Shown here: positions 8,693 through 17,610 of the stretch, in pieces
Layout of the letters: the number at the start of each line of letters is the position of its first letter
How positions within the stretch are numbered: position 1 is the stretch's first letter
Assembly (NCBI GenBank): GCA_002709405.1
Contig: PAQV01000069.1
Location: forward strand, 1-64,000
Reading direction: 5' to 3'
DNA length: 64,000 nucleotides
DNA from: Paracoccaceae bacterium
GTDB lineage: Bacteria > Pseudomonadota > Alphaproteobacteria > Rhodobacterales > Rhodobacteraceae
The notes under the pieces: model-generated
What the model was told of the DNA's origin: nothing
Databases searched by the model: none
The model's input: only the letters and a program-made list of their open reading frames with translations
Translations under genes and position numbers: made by a program

Positions 8693-10080
8693 GACCGATC
8701 AGACCCAGACGGGCCGTGTCACGGCGCCCGGACCCGGCTCCGGACACCAGCCCGCCGCCCCCACCCCAGACCGCACACGCCTCCCGCACGTCGGGCCGGC
8801 GCCGGCCCCGGCTGATGATCGCCGGAGAGTTCAGCGCCGGTAAAACGGCCCTGATCAACGGGTTGCTTGGATCCCGGGTGCTGCCGTCGAATGTCACGGC
8901 CACGGCCCTGCCGCCGGTCTGGCTGGTCAGCGGCGCGCCGGCGCAACTGGCCGTCGACCTTGGGGGCAAGTCCCGCGAGATTGACGCCCTGACCGACGCC
9001 GCCGTGGATGACACCCATTACTGCGTGATGACCTGCCCGTCGCCGTTCCTGGACCGGTTCGACCTGATCGACACGCCGGGCAATTCCGATCCCAACATCT
9101 CGTCGGAAAGCTGGGAACGGATGCTGGATTACGCCGACGCGGTGATCTGGTGCACGAACGCGACCCAGGCCTGGCGGCAAAGCGAGAAATCGGTCTGGTG
9201 CGAAATGCCCGACCGTCTGCTGGCCCATGCCACGCTGCTGGTCACCCACGCCGACCGGATCACCGAGGACCGGTCCATGCAGCGCGTGCTGCGGCGCATG
9301 AACAGGGAAACCGGGTCCTATTTCAGCACGATCCTGATGGCCTCGCTGCTGAAGACCGACGACCTGGACCGCATCCGGGCGCACCTGGACAGCCTCGCCC
9401 AGTCGGTGGGCGAGCTCAGCGGCGCCGATTGCGCCATCGTCGACGATTTCGCCAACGCGCACCCCGTGCCAGAGACCCCGTCGGAGGCACCGGCCAGCCC
9501 GGCGGCGCCGACAGGCAAGGTGCTGCCGCGCCGGGTCCGGGCCGAGGACCGCAGCGCGACGGCCTCCGACACGGAACAGCCCTCGGCCGAAGAGCCGGCC
9601 GTCGTCCTGCCGATGGAGGACGCGGCCCCCGCTGACCCGCCTGCCCCAGAGGCCCCAGAGGATGCGCAGGTCCCCGAAACGGCACTGGACCCGACACCTG
9701 AACCGGACACCGGCATCGACCTGGAACCGGAAGAGGAAGCGGAAACGGCAACCAAAACCGATACGTCCGACGTGCTGGTGTTGCGCCCGGATGCCAAGGT
9801 GCCGTCTCCGGCCCTGGCCCTGGCCGTGGCCCCCACGTCGCCGCCTGCCCTGGACCTTCCCTTCGGCCACGCCCGCAAGACCTGGGCAGAGGTGTCCGAA
9901 GGCATGGACCCGACCGACCCCAAGGCGATCCTGGACCGGGTTGACCAACTGCTGGCCGCACTTGACGGCGACAGCCCGCCGCGCGGCGCAAGCCGCCGGC
10001 CGACACAAGACACTGATGGTAACGATCAGGATCCAGCCCACTCGCTGATCCGCAAAATGATGGGTGGAACACAATCGTGA
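8689..10080 (+). CDS. Dynamin-like GTPase, small, pair A, with acidic Pro-rich tail
   Basis: 463 residues. After a basic, Pro-rich start (1-40) comes a GTPase core with G1 GEFSAGKT (46-53), a G2-like TATALP segment, G3 DTPGNSD (128-134) and G4 THAD (186-189). Residues about 245-380 are a low-complexity stretch rich in Pro, Glu, Asp and Ala, followed by a short conserved-looking helix near the C-terminus. No stalk of normal dynamin length is present, so it probably works with the large partner encoded immediately upstream (ATGA overlap). Bacterial dynamins often occur as unlike pairs, such as Campylobacter DLP1/DLP2. Start at 8689 is set by the overlap; a later start near the P-loop is possible because the N-terminus is low complexity. 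Confidence 0.75.
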   Translation: MRPIRPRRAVSRRPDPAPDTSPPPPPQTAHASRTSGRRRPRLMIAGEFSAGKTALINGLLGSRVLPSNVTATALPPVWLVSGAPAQLAVDLGGKSREIDALTDAAVDDTHYCVMTCPSPFLDRFDLIDTPGNSDPNISSESWERMLDYADAVIWCTNATQAWRQSEKSVWCEMPDRLLAHATLLVTHADRITEDRSMQRVLRRMNRETGSYFSTILMASLLKTDDLDRIRAHLDSLAQSVGELSGADCAIVDDFANAHPVPETPSEAPASPAAPTGKVLPRRVRAEDRSATASDTEQPSAEEPAVVLPMEDAAPADPPAPEAPEDAQVPETALDPTPEPDTGIDLEPEEEAETATKTDTSDVLVLRPDAKVPSPALALAVAPTSPPALDLPFGHARKTWAEVSEGMDPTDPKAILDRVDQLLAALDGDSPPRGASRRPTQDTDGNDQDPAHSLIRKMMGGTQS

Positions 10081-12197
10081 AAATCGCTCCGAACCAGAGG
10101 CAGGAACTGGATTTCCTGCGCGATACCCTCGACAACCTGGATGGCATCGTCGACCGCAAGATGCGCCAGAACGTGGCCAGCCTGCGCGAACAGCTTGATG
10201 ACTGGGCCTCGAAGATTGCCGTCATCGGCCAGGTCAAGGCCGGCAAGTCCACCTTCCTGAACGCCTTGATCCACCAGCACGATTTCCTGCCCTCCGACAT
10301 CAACCCCTGGACGTCGGTCGTCACCAACATCCGCGTCAACCTGCCCAACGACCCGATCAGCGGGGCGCGGTTCGAATTCTTCGACGAACCCGACTGGCAA
10401 GAGATCATCTCGGGCGGGTCCCGCATCCGCGAGCTGACCGAACAGCTGCTGCCCGGCTTTGACACCGAGTTGCTGCGCCAGCAAAGCGAGGAAATGCGCG
10501 ACCGCGCCCACCGGCGCCTGGGCAAGCATTACCACACGCTTCTGGGCAATTATCACGAGTACGAATTTCTCTCGCCGGACCTGCTGAAACGCTATGTCTG
10601 CGCGGGCCCCGGTTCGGATGCCGGCCTGGAACGTGAAGCGCTTGGCCGCTATGCCGCGCTGACAAAGGTGGCCAACGTCTACATGCGCCTGCCCGAATTC
10701 CAGGTGCCGACGATTGTCACAGACACGCCCGGCGTCAATGACCCCTTCCTGGTGCGCGACGAATTCACCTGCCGCAGCCTCGATCATTCCGACGTCTTCG
10801 TCGTCGTCCTGTCGGCCCACCAGCCGCTGACCGACGTCGACATCGCCCTGATCCGCATCCTGGCCAAGCAGGAAAGCAAGGACGTGCTGATCTTCGTCAA
10901 CCGCATCGACGAGCTGGACGACTACGACCGCGAAGTGCCGCGGGTGATGGAGGACGTGTCCAAGCGCCTGCGCGCCGCGATCCCGGAAATCGACTTCCGC
11001 ATCGTCGCCGGCAGCGCCTACCTGGCCGACCTGGTCCTGCGCACCGATGCCGCCGCCGAGATCGCCCGCCACGAGGTCGATACCGAGGAACTGTCGGACT
11101 TCATCCGCTCCAAGTACGGCACCGTCCCCGAAGACCGGCTGGACCGGCTGCTGCTGGCCTCGGGCATGAACGAGGTGAAGGGCACCCTGTCCTCGGTCAT
11201 CGACAACGGCGTCGGCACCCGCCAGCTGGCCCGCCTGCTGGGCGACATCCGGGCCGAGGTCAACGGCATGCAGTTCGTCACCAAGCGGGAACGCGACTCG
11301 CTGCAATTGCAGGTCGAAAGCATCCGCACCGACGTGGCCGAGGCCGCCGTCGAGGACCTGGAAAAGGAAATCTCGGGCGTTCGCGACGTTCAGGGCAAGC
11401 TGGAAGCCCATGTCGAGGATGCCGACGCCCAGATCGAAAAGATCGTGACCAAGTACTGGTCCAGCCTCGAAGAGCGCCTGAACCGGTGCATCGAGGCCTT
11501 CGTGGACGACCAGAAACAGACCTTCCAGGACACGCTGTTCAAGTCCTCGATGCGCGGCACCACGGCGAAGTCAGTCGAAATCGACACCGGCAGCCTGCAG
11601 GACGCGCTGGCCCGCGAGGTCATGCAAAGCTTTGACAAAAGCCGCGCGGGCACCGACGTGGCCCTGAACAACTGCCTGCATGCCTGCCGCCAGACCATCA
11701 AGGATGCCTTCGAGGACCCGACCGAAAACGTCTCGCTGGACGGTCTGCCCTTCGACGAGTTCACCTCGACCCTGACGCTGGCCAAGCGCACCCTGCAGGT
11801 GGGCCTCATCGCCGACCGGGGCTGGGCGTTCTGGCGCAAGCCGTCGGTCAATGTCGAGAAATCCATCGAGGCCCTGCGCGCCATCGCGGCCGAGGACCTG
11901 CGGCCGTCGGTCGAAAAGATCCTGGACGCCTTCAACGAGGCGCAGGTCGAACGGGCCTCTGCCGGCATGGCGCGGATCCACGTGCTGCTGCGCATGATCG
12001 ACACCACCCTGGCCGAGCGCATGCACCGTCTCAAGAAGGACAAGGCCGAGATGGAAAAGATCGCGACCAACCCCGACCTGCAGGCCACCATGGTCCACCG
12101 GCTGCAAAGCAAGATGGAAGTGCTGGAACGTCGTCTGCTGAACCTGTCGGGCGTGGATAGCGCCCTGTTACGCTCAGACCTGTCTGAAGCCGCCTGA
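10077..12197 (+). CDS. Dynamin-like GTPase, large, pair B
   Basis: 706 residues from a GTG start that overlaps the previous stop by 4 bp. N-terminal helix, then G1 GQVKAGKST (51-59), G2 NPWTSVVT (76-83), G3 DTPGVND (216-222), G4 NRID (275-278). The long helical C-terminal half includes a predicted coiled-coil near 390-440 and a hydrophobic-basic patch RGWAFWRKPS near 575-585, which could be the membrane-contacting tip. It is clearly paralogous to the large GTPase at 6737-8692, so the operon contains a duplicated large/small pair. Acts in the cytoplasm at membranes by family inference. Confidence 0.87.
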   Translation: MKIAPNQRQELDFLRDTLDNLDGIVDRKMRQNVASLREQLDDWASKIAVIGQVKAGKSTFLNALIHQHDFLPSDINPWTSVVTNIRVNLPNDPISGARFEFFDEPDWQEIISGGSRIRELTEQLLPGFDTELLRQQSEEMRDRAHRRLGKHYHTLLGNYHEYEFLSPDLLKRYVCAGPGSDAGLEREALGRYAALTKVANVYMRLPEFQVPTIVTDTPGVNDPFLVRDEFTCRSLDHSDVFVVVLSAHQPLTDVDIALIRILAKQESKDVLIFVNRIDELDDYDREVPRVMEDVSKRLRAAIPEIDFRIVAGSAYLADLVLRTDAAAEIARHEVDTEELSDFIRSKYGTVPEDRLDRLLLASGMNEVKGTLSSVIDNGVGTRQLARLLGDIRAEVNGMQFVTKRERDSLQLQVESIRTDVAEAAVEDLEKEISGVRDVQGKLEAHVEDADAQIEKIVTKYWSSLEERLNRCIEAFVDDQKQTFQDTLFKSSMRGTTAKSVEIDTGSLQDALAREVMQSFDKSRAGTDVALNNCLHACRQTIKDAFEDPTENVSLDGLPFDEFTSTLTLAKRTLQVGLIADRGWAFWRKPSVNVEKSIEALRAIAAEDLRPSVEKILDAFNEAQVERASAGMARIHVLLRMIDTTLAERMHRLKKDKAEMEKIATNPDLQATMVHRLQSKMEVLERRLLNLSGVDSALLRSDLSEAA

Positions 12198-12208
12198 GGA
12201 TAGCCCCA

Positions 12209-13651
12209 ATGCTGATGGAAAAGCTGGACGTCGATGGAAATACCCGCCCGCTGCGGATCGCGGTCTGCGGAGAAGTCAGCTCGGGCAAATCCACCATCCT
12301 GAACACGCTGCTGCGCGCACCGGTTCTGCCCGACAACATCGGCCGGTCCAGCCGGCCGATAATCCAGGTGTGCCACCGTGCCGCGCCGGGGGCCGAGGTT
12401 CTGCGGTCCGACGGCACGCACGCCCGGTCGGACAGGGTCGATGACCCCGAGATCTTTCGCGAGGCCGACCACATCCGACTGTGGTCCGACCGTGACCACC
12501 TCAGCGGGATGGAACTGATCGAGGTTCCCCTGACAAAGGTCGAGGATCTGACCGACGCCCAGGTCGACCTGGTCCAGTCGTCGGACGTGATGATCTGGGT
12601 GACGATTGCCTCGCAGGCCTGGCGGTTGACCGAAAAGACCATCGTCGAGGCGCTGGACCTGGATCCGCGCCAGGCCATCCTGGCCGTGTCCCGGGCCGAC
12701 AAGCTGCGCTCGGGCGATGACCGGACCCGCCTGAAGGACCGCCTGCTTCGCGAAACCGAATCCTATTTCGGGGCCTGCATCTTCGTGCAGGGCAGCCGCC
12801 GGATCATCGGCGATGCCGCCCGGTCGGATGTGGCCTGGAGCGAAACCGGCGGCACCCAGATCGTCGCGGCCATCGGCAGCATCGCCAAGGCCCTGCGCGA
12901 ACGGCGCAAGGCCGAAGCGATCGACCCGGCGCAGGAGGTGTCCGATGTGGACGCGACCTCTGACCACCAGCCGGTCCCCGTTTCTGCGGCCCCTGAAAGG
13001 GAAGCACCTGCCCCGGTATCGAAGCCTCTGGTCCTTGATACGACGGCCAGGGTCCCGGATCCGGGCAAGGCCAAGGCCACCCACACTGGCAACGGCGACA
13101 TCAGTGACAAGGTCGTGACCTTCTCGACCGTGCGCAACGCGGCCCGCGATCAGCGGCCGGCCAACACCGACAAGGCGCGCGCTGACACACCGGCCGCCCC
13201 GACAGCCGCCTCGTCAGCCATTTCTGCGCCTCAACCGGCGGCCAAGATCCAGACCGCCCGGGCGGACACAGCCAGCACACCGGATCCCGCAGACCGCGTG
13301 GCCATGCTCCGGACCCTGGCCGGATCCCTCGGCGGAGCGCCGGTGGTGGGGCTCTGCCCGGCGGACAGTTCGGCCAAGTGCGAGATCCTGGCCGGAGACG
13401 CCGAAATCGGCGGCCGCATCGGCGCGTTCTGCCAGCGCTCGCTTCAGGATCTGACCCGGGATTTCCCGCCCGACGGCCCCGGAGGCCCGGTGACATCGCT
13501 GTTCCTGTCAACCCAGCGCACCCGCGTCCTGTTCCAAAGCGTGCCCGGCCTCGGGGTGGTCTTCCTGATGGTCGATGCCGTGGCCTTCAACCAGGGCATC
13601 GCGCAATCGACGCTGTCGCGCCTGTGCAAGGTTGCGGAAGACGCCGCCTGA
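12209..13651 (+). CDS. Dynamin-like GTPase, small, pair B, with C-terminal Roadblock-like domain
   Basis: 480 residues; a GAGGA motif lies about nine bases before the ATG. G1 is intact (GEVSSGKST, 21-29), but at the G3 position LIDTPG.. of its paralogue is replaced by LIEVPLTKVED (about 107-117), so the DxxG signature is lost. G4 reads SRAD. This suggests nucleotide binding with weak or no hydrolysis. A Pro/Ala-rich linker (about 240-360) leads to a C-terminal module of about 110 residues (GGAPVVGLCPADSSAKCEIL to the end) with the strand-helix-strand pattern of Roadblock/LC7 proteins. That would link it to the Roadblock protein opening the operon. The Roadblock assignment is by pattern only. 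Confidence 0.72.
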   Translation: MLMEKLDVDGNTRPLRIAVCGEVSSGKSTILNTLLRAPVLPDNIGRSSRPIIQVCHRAAPGAEVLRSDGTHARSDRVDDPEIFREADHIRLWSDRDHLSGMELIEVPLTKVEDLTDAQVDLVQSSDVMIWVTIASQAWRLTEKTIVEALDLDPRQAILAVSRADKLRSGDDRTRLKDRLLRETESYFGACIFVQGSRRIIGDAARSDVAWSETGGTQIVAAIGSIAKALRERRKAEAIDPAQEVSDVDATSDHQPVPVSAAPEREAPAPVSKPLVLDTTARVPDPGKAKATHTGNGDISDKVVTFSTVRNAARDQRPANTDKARADTPAAPTAASSAISAPQPAAKIQTARADTASTPDPADRVAMLRTLAGSLGGAPVVGLCPADSSAKCEILAGDAEIGGRIGAFCQRSLQDLTRDFPPDGPGGPVTSLFLSTQRTRVLFQSVPGLGVVFLMVDAVAFNQGIAQSTLSRLCKVAEDAA

Positions 13652-13686
13652 CCCCTAAGGACAGCCCCGGCGCACGGCTGTCCGCC

Positions 13687-13709
13687 GGGCGGGACCCGCC
13701 ATCCCGCCC
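13687..13709 (+). terminator. Candidate terminator after the GTPase genes
   Basis: GGGCGGGA and TCCCGCCC form an 8-bp stem with a seven-base loop, followed shortly by GCTGTTTCC. The short T run makes it a moderate intrinsic terminator or an attenuator ahead of the small gene that follows. Confidence 0.45.
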
Positions 13710-13800
13710 GCTGTTTCCTGTTCGCTGCCCCATTGTCGCCGGATCGCGCATTGCATCGCTGACTCCGCGCCCTATTCTCGACTGCGTTAACGGTTCGGGG

Positions 13801-14160
13801 ATGGAACTGTGGCGGCAAGGGGATGAAATCGTGGCAACAACATGGCAAAACGACAACGGAGAAGCTTGGGGCCCGTGGGTCATGCATGACGGCAAGGGTT
13901 GCCCCTTGCAGGCGGGCACCATTGTCGAAGTGGTCTGCGAAGACGGCTTTGGCTTTACCATGCGCCAGGTCGCACAGGTGGACGGCGGCAGGTATTCCTC
14001 GTGGGATTGGTCGCATTACCCCGAACTCAAGCGCATCCTGCGGTACCGCGTGCGCAAGCCCAAAGGGCTGAGCCTTCTGGAAGACCGCCTAGCCGAAATC
14101 CGCACTCCGGCACAGGGCACACCCAAGACGACAACCCCCAAGACACCCGTCAAGGCCTGA
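13801..14160 (+). CDS. Small hypothetical protein after the dynamin operon
   Basis: 119 residues from ATG 13801, or 109 from GTG 13831, which has the better ribosome-binding site (AAGGGG nine bases upstream). Sequence features: NDNGEAWGPWVMHDGKGCP, DWSHYPELKRILRYRVRKP and a Thr/Pro/Lys-rich tail. Aromatic-rich and soluble; I do not recognise a family, though the composition recalls phage or prophage-type small proteins with a WGPW.....G motif. It lies in the same orientation as the GTPase operon but behind a hairpin, so it may be separately expressed. Confidence 0.6.
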   Translation: MELWRQGDEIVATTWQNDNGEAWGPWVMHDGKGCPLQAGTIVEVVCEDGFGFTMRQVAQVDGGRYSSWDWSHYPELKRILRYRVRKPKGLSLLEDRLAEIRTPAQGTPKTTTPKTPVKA

Positions 14161-14235
14161 CATTAGGCCCCGCTTCTTTGAGCCCGGACCCTTTGGGCAC
14201 CGAATCCCGGCGTCGCAGGTTTGTCGCTCACGTTT

Positions 14236-14943
14236 CTAGGCGGACGGCTGCGTGGGTATATTGGCCTCTGCGATGACAGTTTCGCCCGCGTAGACGTATT
14301 GTCCCGGCGAGACATTGACGCGCCGGATCAGGGCGTCGGGCAAGAACACGTCGCATTGAGACCCGAAGCGGATCAGCCCGTATTGCGCCCCGCGCTCCAG
14401 CCGGTCGCCCGGTTCCACGTCTGCCACGATCCGGTCGATCCACTTGTCGGCGATCTGCGTGACCGACACCAGGTGCCCCGCATCGGTGCGCAAGGCGATC
14501 GTCAGCCGCTCGTTTTCGACCAGGTAGTCGCAGCCGGTTTCATAGGGCATCCGCCCCAGCACCAGGTTCGCCGTCATCCGCGCCAGAGACCGGTTGGTGT
14601 CGGCCGCCTGCCGGTGCCGCCTCAGGACAACCTCGCCCGCCACCGGCGCGCGGTTCCGGTGCACCGAGGTTTCGGTCATGTAGACCCCGATCAACACCCC
14701 GCTTTGGGCCACCTGTTCGGGCAGGGCCGTCAGTTCGTCCAACGGGATCCGGGTGCGGTTCTTGATGGCCATGGGGATCTCTTTGCCCGCGACCGGAGTG
14801 ACATAGGTGACATAACCATCCGCCGCCGACACGATCTTGTCGGCCCCCTCCGGCACGGACCGCGGCGGATCGCGCAGGAACCAGACGAAGCGCCAGAAGA
14901 GGAAGGACGCCACCAGCAGCAGGATCAGGGTCGCGGCCACCAC
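14236..14943 (-). CDS. psd: Phosphatidylserine decarboxylase-like proenzyme
   Basis: 235 residues with an N-terminal membrane anchor (about 2-20), then FLRDPPRSVP, matching the FFRDP.R motif of decarboxylases, and a GVYMTETSVHRNRAP block carrying the catalytic His region. Near the end is RFGSQCDVFLP, the site where these proenzymes self-cleave before Ser to form the pyruvoyl group (usual forms RFGS..D.F.P). The short length fits the archaeal-type/class II family. Canonical substrate is phosphatidylserine, but the neighbours (GNAT, reductase, sulfotransferase, monooxygenase) leave open a specialised lipid. It is the last gene of a minus-strand run and starts three bases after the previous stop. 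Confidence 0.85.
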   Translation of the reverse strand: MVAATLILLLVASFLFWRFVWFLRDPPRSVPEGADKIVSAADGYVTYVTPVAGKEIPMAIKNRTRIPLDELTALPEQVAQSGVLIGVYMTETSVHRNRAPVAGEVVLRRHRQAADTNRSLARMTANLVLGRMPYETGCDYLVENERLTIALRTDAGHLVSVTQIADKWIDRIVADVEPGDRLERGAQYGLIRFGSQCDVFLPDALIRRVNVSPGQYVYAGETVIAEANIPTQPSA

Positions 14944-14946
14944 GGG

Positions 14947-15162
14947 CTATTCATCCAGCCATTCGGCAAAGCGGATCGCCCGGTCACACAAGCCCGTGCC
15001 GAACCTGCGGTCGATCAGGGCCGCCGGGGCCGCGACCAGCCACAGATACGGGTAATAAAGCTGCACCAGCGTGTAGTTGAAGAAATCCCCCGCAAGCGTG
15101 CGCAGCACCGCCTTGGGCCTGCGGTCGACAAAGACCGGCTGGCGGGGCGGCGGGACAGCCAT
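14947..15162 (-). CDS. 71-residue protein with a hydrophobic centre
   Basis: Starts with ATG directly after the stop of the GNAT gene and ends three bases before the decarboxylase start, so it is firmly inside the operon. Sequence: basic N-terminus (VFVDRRPKAVLRTLAGDFF), an aromatic-hydrophobic stretch LVQLYYPYLWLVAAPAAL, then RRFGTGLCDRAIRFAEWLDE. It probably sits on the membrane as a partner of the decarboxylase. I do not recognise a family. Confidence 0.7.
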   Translation of the reverse strand: MAVPPPRQPVFVDRRPKAVLRTLAGDFFNYTLVQLYYPYLWLVAAPAALIDRRFGTGLCDRAIRFAEWLDE

Positions 15163-16155
15163 TCAGCAGAAACTGCCCATCAGGGGGCTGACCGACATCG
15201 GACGCTGGATCGGGCAGGTCGCGAAGATCGCCATGCTGTCGACCCCGGTCAGCCGGGCCACCAGCCCCGGCGGGATCTGCTGGCGCAGGACCGGGTAGAC
15301 CGGATCCATCGGATCAAGCTGGATGCAGGCCATGCGCACCCCGTGGTCGGCCAGGACGTGCCTAATCAGCGGCTCCAGCGCCGCGCGGTCGCCCCAGACG
15401 TGGAACAGCTGCACATAGCGGAAGTCATCGGCCCGGACCCCCAGCATGCGGGGCAGCCCCCACAGCAGCACCGGATCAGCCAGACCGGCCCCGAGCGAGA
15501 TCACCCGCATCCGCTGCGCCACCACCTGTGCCCCGGCGACGATCCGGCCATCGCGTTCACAGACATGGGTTTCGCCGGTGACCATCGTCCGGTCCGCGTC
15601 CTGCCAGCCCCGGCCCAGGGCCTGCAGCGCCGCCAGAACCTGGGGGCGGTCGGCCTCGGTCATCACCCGGCAGCCGTCGGCCCGGGTCGGGCGCATGCGG
15701 GTGACGAACAGCGCTTCGACCCGGGCCTGTTCGGCGATGCCATAGTTGAAGGCCGTCTGCAGGGCGGCGGTATTGTCGCCGACGACAAGGGCCGCGTAAT
15801 CGGTGCCCTGCCCGACCTCGGCCAGGCCCCATTGCGCCGCGATCCGGCACATCTCCAGCCCCAGCCCCTTGCGCTGCTGCCCAGCGGCCACGGCGATGGA
15901 CGCGATGTAATACCCCCAGTCGAACCACCCGGTGACCAGGGCGCCCAGGACCGCCCCGTCCGGACCGTGGGCCGACAGGATCAACGGCGCATCCAGCCTC
16001 TCCCACGCGCTGGAGAAATTGCGATAGCGCAGCCCTCCGCGGGTGCCCCAGACCGTGCCGTCCAGCAGCGCGCGCACCCCGTCCGTGGGCGCATCGTCCA
16101 GGTCAAGACGGACCGGCGTGCCGGCGATCTCGAGCTCTTCGCTGCGGATGATCAT
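15163..16155 (-). CDS. GNAT-type N-acetyltransferase-like protein
   Basis: 330 residues. The first half carries a GNAT fold with strand WGYYIASIAVAAGQQRKGLG, where QQRKGLG is the acetyl-CoA-binding Q/RxxGxG/A loop, followed by the helix EMCRIAAQWGLAEV. The second half looks like a diverged second GNAT lobe (RMRPTRADGCRVMTEADRPQVLAAL... to the end), giving a tandem arrangement. Acyl donor is presumably acetyl- or acyl-CoA; the acceptor is unknown. The adjoining genes suggest an amine or lipid-headgroup acceptor. Starts 57 bp after the reductase gene. Confidence 0.75.
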   Translation of the reverse strand: MIIRSEELEIAGTPVRLDLDDAPTDGVRALLDGTVWGTRGGLRYRNFSSAWERLDAPLILSAHGPDGAVLGALVTGWFDWGYYIASIAVAAGQQRKGLGLEMCRIAAQWGLAEVGQGTDYAALVVGDNTAALQTAFNYGIAEQARVEALFVTRMRPTRADGCRVMTEADRPQVLAALQALGRGWQDADRTMVTGETHVCERDGRIVAGAQVVAQRMRVISLGAGLADPVLLWGLPRMLGVRADDFRYVQLFHVWGDRAALEPLIRHVLADHGVRMACIQLDPMDPVYPVLRQQIPPGLVARLTGVDSMAIFATCPIQRPMSVSPLMGSFC

Positions 16156-16212
16156 GCCCCGGTGCCCCTCCGATCCCCGTTACCCGACCCACTGTTTCCG
16201 ACCCATTGGGCC

Positions 16213-17403
16213 TCAGGCCGGGGCCAGCGCCACGTCCTTCAGCCGCACCTTGTCCAGGTACAGCCCGTAAAGCTTGCGGTTGTCGCCCCATGCCAGGTCC
16301 ATCGAGGGCGGATACAGCGCCGGCCGGCACGTCTTGCGGACCAGCGCATCGACATTCGACGACAAAACCGCCTGGTAGCGGCGGGGCGACACGCTGCGTT
16401 CGGTGCGCTCCTGGAAGTCCGCATAAGGCACGCAGTCCAGCCCCATCAGCTCGGCCAGCAGGGCCATGTCGTAAGGTTGCGGGTTCACCGGCCGAATCTC
16501 GGGCATCAGGTTGCGCACGCAGGCATTGGCCACCAGCGCCTCGACCAACTTGTCGACCGGGCAGTAATCCATCCCCGGCCCGTCCCAGACCGCCCCGACC
16601 GACCGGGCGATCTCGATGATGCGCCACCAGCTGTAGTGCCGCCCCGGATCGCGGCCCAGCGTCGTGGCCCCCAGCACGTAGGGCGTGTGAAACAGCGTGA
16701 CCGGCACCGCGGTGTCCCGGGCCAGGCTGCCGACCAGCGCCGCGTTGACCCATTTCATCTGGCAATAACCGGAATACCACCAGCTGTCGGCGCGCCGGAA
16801 ATCCTCGGCCGTCTCGTAAAGATAGCTGCCAATGCTGCCCAGGTAGCTCAGCCGCTTCTGGCGCAGGTGCAGGCAGAACTCGAGCACGCGCAACAGCCCG
16901 ATCACCCAGTCGTTGCGCAGATCCAGGTAACTGACGGAATAATCGGTGGAACTGGCACAGTTGAAGACCTGGTCCACATGGGCCGACAGCCTTTCGTAGC
17001 GATCGCGGGTCAGGCCAAAGCGCGGGCGGCCCGGATCGCAGGGTAGGATTTCAATCTTCGAGCGGTTCATGACCGTCACGCCATAGGTGGCCCAGGTCTG
17101 TTCCAGCCGGTCCCACGCCCCCTGCGCACCGCTGTCCCGGATCGAGGCATAGACCTTTTCCACACCCGGCGTGACCGACAGCCGGGCCACCAGCTGAGCG
17201 CCCACGAACCCGTTGCCCCCCAGCACCAGCGAAACCGCCTGGCAAGGCAGCTCTGACCCGGCCAGGACGTCTTGGGCCTGATCCGACAGGGAAGGCCGCA
17301 ACAGGGCCGGGTTGCCCCGGGCCAGGGCCTCGACATCGGCGAACTTGCTGGCGAACAGAAGTGACGGGCAGTCCTCGACCAGGGGCACTCCGGGATCGGG
17401 CAT
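16213..17403 (-). CDS. NAD(P)-dependent thioester-reductase-like (extended SDR) protein
   Basis: 396 residues from ATG 17403; a longer upstream frame exists, but the Rossmann domain begins well inside and the ATG has an AGAAAG box. Key features are the dinucleotide loop LVLGGNGFVGAQLVARL (GxxGFxG) near residue 62, NCASSTDYSVSY at the usual substrate strand, and YCQMK as the YxxxK catalytic pair. The pattern fits the NAD_binding_4/thioester reductase group, which reduces acyl-thioesters or acyl-CoA to aldehydes or alcohols. No adenylation or carrier domain is fused. A role in modifying an acyl chain in the same pathway is inference. Confidence 0.72.
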   Translation of the reverse strand: MPDPGVPLVEDCPSLLFASKFADVEALARGNPALLRPSLSDQAQDVLAGSELPCQAVSLVLGGNGFVGAQLVARLSVTPGVEKVYASIRDSGAQGAWDRLEQTWATYGVTVMNRSKIEILPCDPGRPRFGLTRDRYERLSAHVDQVFNCASSTDYSVSYLDLRNDWVIGLLRVLEFCLHLRQKRLSYLGSIGSYLYETAEDFRRADSWWYSGYCQMKWVNAALVGSLARDTAVPVTLFHTPYVLGATTLGRDPGRHYSWWRIIEIARSVGAVWDGPGMDYCPVDKLVEALVANACVRNLMPEIRPVNPQPYDMALLAELMGLDCVPYADFQERTERSVSPRRYQAVLSSNVDALVRKTCRPALYPPSMDLAWGDNRKLYGLYLDKVRLKDVALAPA

Positions 17404-17610
17404 GTGATCACACTTTCTTCTGCTATGGACCAAAGGCCCAAAGTCCACCTGAAACCGCCACCGAACCGGCCTTGCCGGCCCCCTGTGCGGCACACAACTT
17501 ATGCGGACAGTGTCAGGCCATGCCACCGGTCTGTCAAACCCGAGACAATGTCGCACCGTGAACATTTCCCCGCGCGCCAGGAAAATCGGCGGTCTCGGGC
17601 CGGGGGCCGG

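Noticed and set aside
14221-17046. 941-codon plus-strand open frame
   Set aside because: Antisense shadow of the decarboxylase, GNAT and reductase genes; composition (Gln/Arg/His/Pro-rich) is typical of high-GC antisense frames.
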